52,302 nt of DNA, taken from assembly GCA_017448185.1 (NCBI GenBank), contig JAFSLX010000021.1:1-52302 (forward strand). Reading direction: 5' to 3'. A program made the translations under genes and the position numbers. How positions within the stretch are numbered: the stretch's first letter is position 1; every line of letters begins with the position of its first letter. This document shows, piece by piece, positions 50,402 through 52,302 of this stretch. The notes under the pieces are model-generated. The model had not been told where the DNA came from and searched no databases. It saw only the letters and a program-made list of their open reading frames with translations. The stretch is from Bacteroidales bacterium (GTDB lineage: Bacteria > Bacteroidota > Bacteroidia > Bacteroidales > P3).

Positions 50402-50932
50402 ATGGAACCTACTGGTAAAACATACGTGGGTAGCGACGAACTCTATGCCGATGTGCAGCGCACCATGCGGCTCTGCGCCGAGATGAACAGCGGATGGCAC
50501 ACTGAGGCCGAGGTGCGCGAATACTTGCGCGAGATTACACGCGGCGAGGTGCCCGACACCGTGCGCGTCTTCACGCCGCTTAACATAAACTACGGCCCCG
50601 GCGTGCGCTTCGGCGACGACTGCTTTCTTAACTTCGGTTGCACGCTGCTGGCCATCGGCGGCATCACCATCGGCGACGGCGCCTTCATCGGCCCCCACTG
50701 TGTGCTCGCAACCGAATACCACCCCGAAGACCCCGCCACACGACACACTCTGCTCACCAAGCCCATCGCCATAGGCCGCAATGCCTGGCTGGGAGCCAAC
50801 GTCACCGTACTGGCAGGTGTCACCATCGGCGAGAACGCCATCGTCGCCGCCGGCTCTGTCGTCACCAAGGACGTGCCTGCCAACACGGTGGTGGCCGGCA
50901 CGCCCGCCAAAGTGAAGAGGGGCATCCAGTGA
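50402..50932 (+). CDS. Sugar O-acetyltransferase, left-handed beta-helix (maltose/galactoside acetyltransferase-like)
   Basis: The 176-residue protein has a helical N-terminus (ELYADVQRTMRLCAEMNSG), then hexapeptide repeats: VRFGDDCFLNFGCTLLAIGGITIGDGAFIGPHCVLAT, then IAIGRNAWLGANVTVLAGVTIGENAIVAAGSVVTKDVPANTVVAGTPAKVKRG. The active-site His lies in TEYHPEDPATR (about 103-113), as in Maa/LacA. It works as a trimer using acetyl-CoA. Substrate not predictable. It closes a four-gene run; 8-nt repeats follow at 50949. Confidence 0.92.
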   Translation: MEPTGKTYVGSDELYADVQRTMRLCAEMNSGWHTEAEVREYLREITRGEVPDTVRVFTPLNINYGPGVRFGDDCFLNFGCTLLAIGGITIGDGAFIGPHCVLATEYHPEDPATRHTLLTKPIAIGRNAWLGANVTVLAGVTIGENAIVAAGSVVTKDVPANTVVAGTPAKVKRGIQ

Positions 50933-50948
50933 GCTAAGAACTAAGAGA

Positions 50949-50980
50949 ATGTGTTAACGTGTTAATGAGTGAATGTGTTA
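50949..50980. repeat. Array of 8-nt units
   Basis: AATGTGTT (50949-50956), AACGTGTT (50957-50964), AATGAGTG (50965-50972), AATGTGTT (50973-50980). The units run directly up to the promoter of the next gene, about 37 bp before its -7 element. Confidence 0.8.
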
Positions 50981-51016
50981 GTCGTTGACGCATAAAAGAT
51001 TAACGAATTTTTTTCG

Positions 51017-51024
51017 TATATTTG
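51017..51024 (+). promoter_or_regulatory. -7 promoter element of the esterase gene
   Basis: TATATTTG (TAnnTTTG) lies about 134 nt before the ATG at 51159. No clear -33 was seen. Confidence 0.55.
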
Positions 51025-51158
51025 CACATGAAAAGCAGAATATGTACATCTAGTCAAACCCCTGTTTTTCCGCTTGGTAGAGCGAACAACTCCACATGGT
51101 TTTATTATCAAAAACACAACAAGACATGAAACAAAACATGCGGGGATTCTATTCCACA

Positions 51159-52118
51159 ATGAAGAAAACAAAGATTTGGGCAATATGCCTGTTGAGCCTT
51201 ACCGCCTGCGCTCAAAGAAACGGTGGTGATAAGGAATTAAACGACAAAGGTCCACGCTTCGGAGGTGGAGGCATGATGATGAACTCTAAAGAGAACGATT
51301 CTTTGTTTGTCGCCTTAAAGAACGAGACCTTGGGGAAGTTTCGGCAGTTCACCTTCGTGGATGCTGTGACAGGCAATACCATGCAATACAATCTTCTTAT
51401 CCCAGATGGTTATGATGGGAAAACAAGTTATCCTCTGGTGCTTTTCATGGCCGATGCAAGCACCGTGGGAAAGGATGTGACCGCCCCACTCACCCAGGGC
51501 TATGGGGCTCTTGAGTTTGCCTCTGACCGTGACCAGCAGAAGCACCCGTCTTTTGTTTTGGTTCCGCAATATACCGGCTGGGCTGTGCAGGATGACTGGA
51601 GCACCTCCGACGAGGTAGAGATGACCATCCATCTGTTGCAATATGTATGCAAAGAGTATAAGGTCGACCAAAGACGACTTTACACAACTGGCCAATCTAT
51701 GGGTGGCATGATGTCCTTCTATTTTAACATCGCCCATCCTGACCTATTCGCTGCTTCGCTGTTTGTCAGCAGCCAATGGGACACATCAAAGATGAAAGAC
51801 TTTGGCAAGCGCAAGTTCTTCTACATAGTGGCTGGCGGTGACGAAAAGGCATCGGGAGGCATGAGAGAACTGGCCGGGGTGCTGAAAAAACAAAACGCCC
51901 ATATCGACTCTGCCTCGTGGAGCGCCAAGTTGCCTCCAGCAGAGCAGGAACGTCTGGCAGAAGCCTTGATAGCCAAGGGAGGCAACATCAACTTTATTTG
52001 TTTCGAGAAAGGTTCAGTACTCCCAGAATCCAGACAAGGCATGGAACACATGGCCTCTTTCGACTTTGGATACAAGATTGCCGCTGTCCGTGACTGGCTA
52101 TTTGAGCAAAGCAAATAA
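51159..52118 (+). CDS. Lipoprotein alpha/beta-hydrolase, predicted esterase
   Basis: The 319-residue protein starts at ATG 51159; earlier in-frame ATGs lack a signal peptide directly after them. A type II signal peptide ends at LTAC (about residue 13, short). A Gly/Met-rich linker (FGGGGMMMN) precedes the catalytic domain. The nucleophile elbow is YTTGQSMGGMMSFYF (GxSxG), and VSSQWD plus a late His (EHMASFDFGYKIA) could complete the triad. It resembles PHB-depolymerase/feruloyl-esterase-like or peptidase S9-like predicted esterases of Bacteroidota. Its ester or peptide substrate is unknown. Nearest downstream element: the IS30-type transposase. Confidence 0.85.
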   Translation: MKKTKIWAICLLSLTACAQRNGGDKELNDKGPRFGGGGMMMNSKENDSLFVALKNETLGKFRQFTFVDAVTGNTMQYNLLIPDGYDGKTSYPLVLFMADASTVGKDVTAPLTQGYGALEFASDRDQQKHPSFVLVPQYTGWAVQDDWSTSDEVEMTIHLLQYVCKEYKVDQRRLYTTGQSMGGMMSFYFNIAHPDLFAASLFVSSQWDTSKMKDFGKRKFFYIVAGGDEKASGGMRELAGVLKKQNAHIDSASWSAKLPPAEQERLAEALIAKGGNINFICFEKGSVLPESRQGMEHMASFDFGYKIAAVRDWLFEQSK

Positions 52119-52168
52119 TCACCCCCCCTAAATTCCAGTTACAAGTGCAACACTGAGTAGAAAAAAAA

Positions 52169-52190
52169 GAGCACCAAAAATTTGGTACTC
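52169..52190. terminator. Near-perfect inverted repeat, possible terminator or IS-associated hairpin
   Basis: GAGCACCAAA-AA-TTTGGTACTC, one mismatch (C/A opposite), 51 nt after the esterase stop and 30 nt before the transposase start. It has an A-tract on its left, so it would work best on the minus strand; it may belong to the IS end. Confidence 0.5.
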
Positions 52191-52220
52191 TCAGGTAAAG
52201 TGACTACTTTTGTGTTGTCT

Positions 52221-52302
52221 ATGGAAAAATATAAACACCTTACCAAAGAGCAAAGATACACAATTTCTGCGTGTCTGAGAAAAAAAATGCCGCTGTCGAA
52301 GA
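52221..52302 (+). CDS. IS30-family transposase, N-terminus only (cut by window edge)
   Basis: From ATG 52221 the 27 visible codons read MEKYKHLTKEQRYTISACLR then KKMPLSK. This is the opening of the HTH_38 domain of IS30-type transposases (Y-x-H-L-T-x-x-Q-R-Y-x-I). The left end of the element should lie between 52119 and 52220; the sequence TTCCAGTTACAAGTGCAACA near 52134-52153 is a candidate terminal repeat that I cannot confirm without the other end. Confidence 0.8.
   Translation, partial: MEKYKHLTKEQRYTISACLRKKMPLSK

Noticed and set aside
51070..51084. tRNA gene suggested by CCGCTTGGTAGAGCG
   Set aside because: It looks like a D-arm, but no acceptor stem, anticodon arm or T-arm could be built around it.

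Overview
The window looks like chromosome from a bacterium of the order Bacteroidales (phylum Bacteroidota). Genes are preceded by the phylum's promoter type (TTTG, about 19-20 bp, TAnnTTTG) and mostly lack Shine-Dalgarno sites. SecD and SecF are fused. There are Omp28-like, BACON, PorV/PorQ, TonB-receptor, DUF4301 and DUF4491 families, and a type A sorting domain of the type IX secretion system (T9SS). I cannot name a genus. No tRNA, rRNA, CRISPR or prophage was seen. A partial IS30-type transposase starts at the right edge.

Layout. 1-7.1 kb: a lipoprotein, urocanate hydratase, a four-helix-bundle gene bracketed by 9-nt repeat arrays, two tandem secreted paralogues, a small HTH regulator and the Na+/serine-threonine symporter SstT. 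7.1-11.0 kb: a SIMPL-domain protein and an ECF sigma / anti-sigma / two outer-membrane-protein operon. 11.0-13.2 kb: the queCDEF operon for preQ1 synthesis, with what looks like a preQ1-I riboswitch ending four bases before the queC start codon. 13.2-19.4 kb (minus strand): a second ECF operon, then a Nudix / geranylgeranyl-reductase-like / helicase operon in which a DnaQ-type exonuclease domain sits inside a UvrD-like helicase, then a small basic protein. 19.7-26.2 kb: LemA and TPM proteins, DUF4301, a secreted cyclophilin with pheS and folB, and RadC.

26.2-39.9 kb: secDF followed, without a visible terminator, by a small membrane protein, a TonB-dependent receptor, a 1700-residue secreted protein and a PorV/PorQ-family barrel. 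39.9-41.4 kb: greA, a HIT protein and rpsO. 41.4-45.0 kb is decaying: an Omp28-like T9SS cargo gene carries an in-frame amber stop, and a C10 peptidase has lost its Trp-Gly-rich catalytic segment, its reading frame and its 3' end. 45.0-52.3 kb: a ZIP transporter with DUF4491, a methyltransferase, an AraC-family remnant, a radical SAM protein, PhzF, DUF362, an acetyltransferase and a lipoprotein esterase.

Two themes stand out. The queuosine-precursor operon appears to be controlled by its own product through an RNA pseudoknot next to an SD-less start codon. The intergenic regions also carry four families of short repeat arrays, each with a fixed unit length: inverted 11-mers, direct 11-mers, 9-mers and 8-mers. 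They lie upstream of promoters or around one gene, and no gene in the window explains them.
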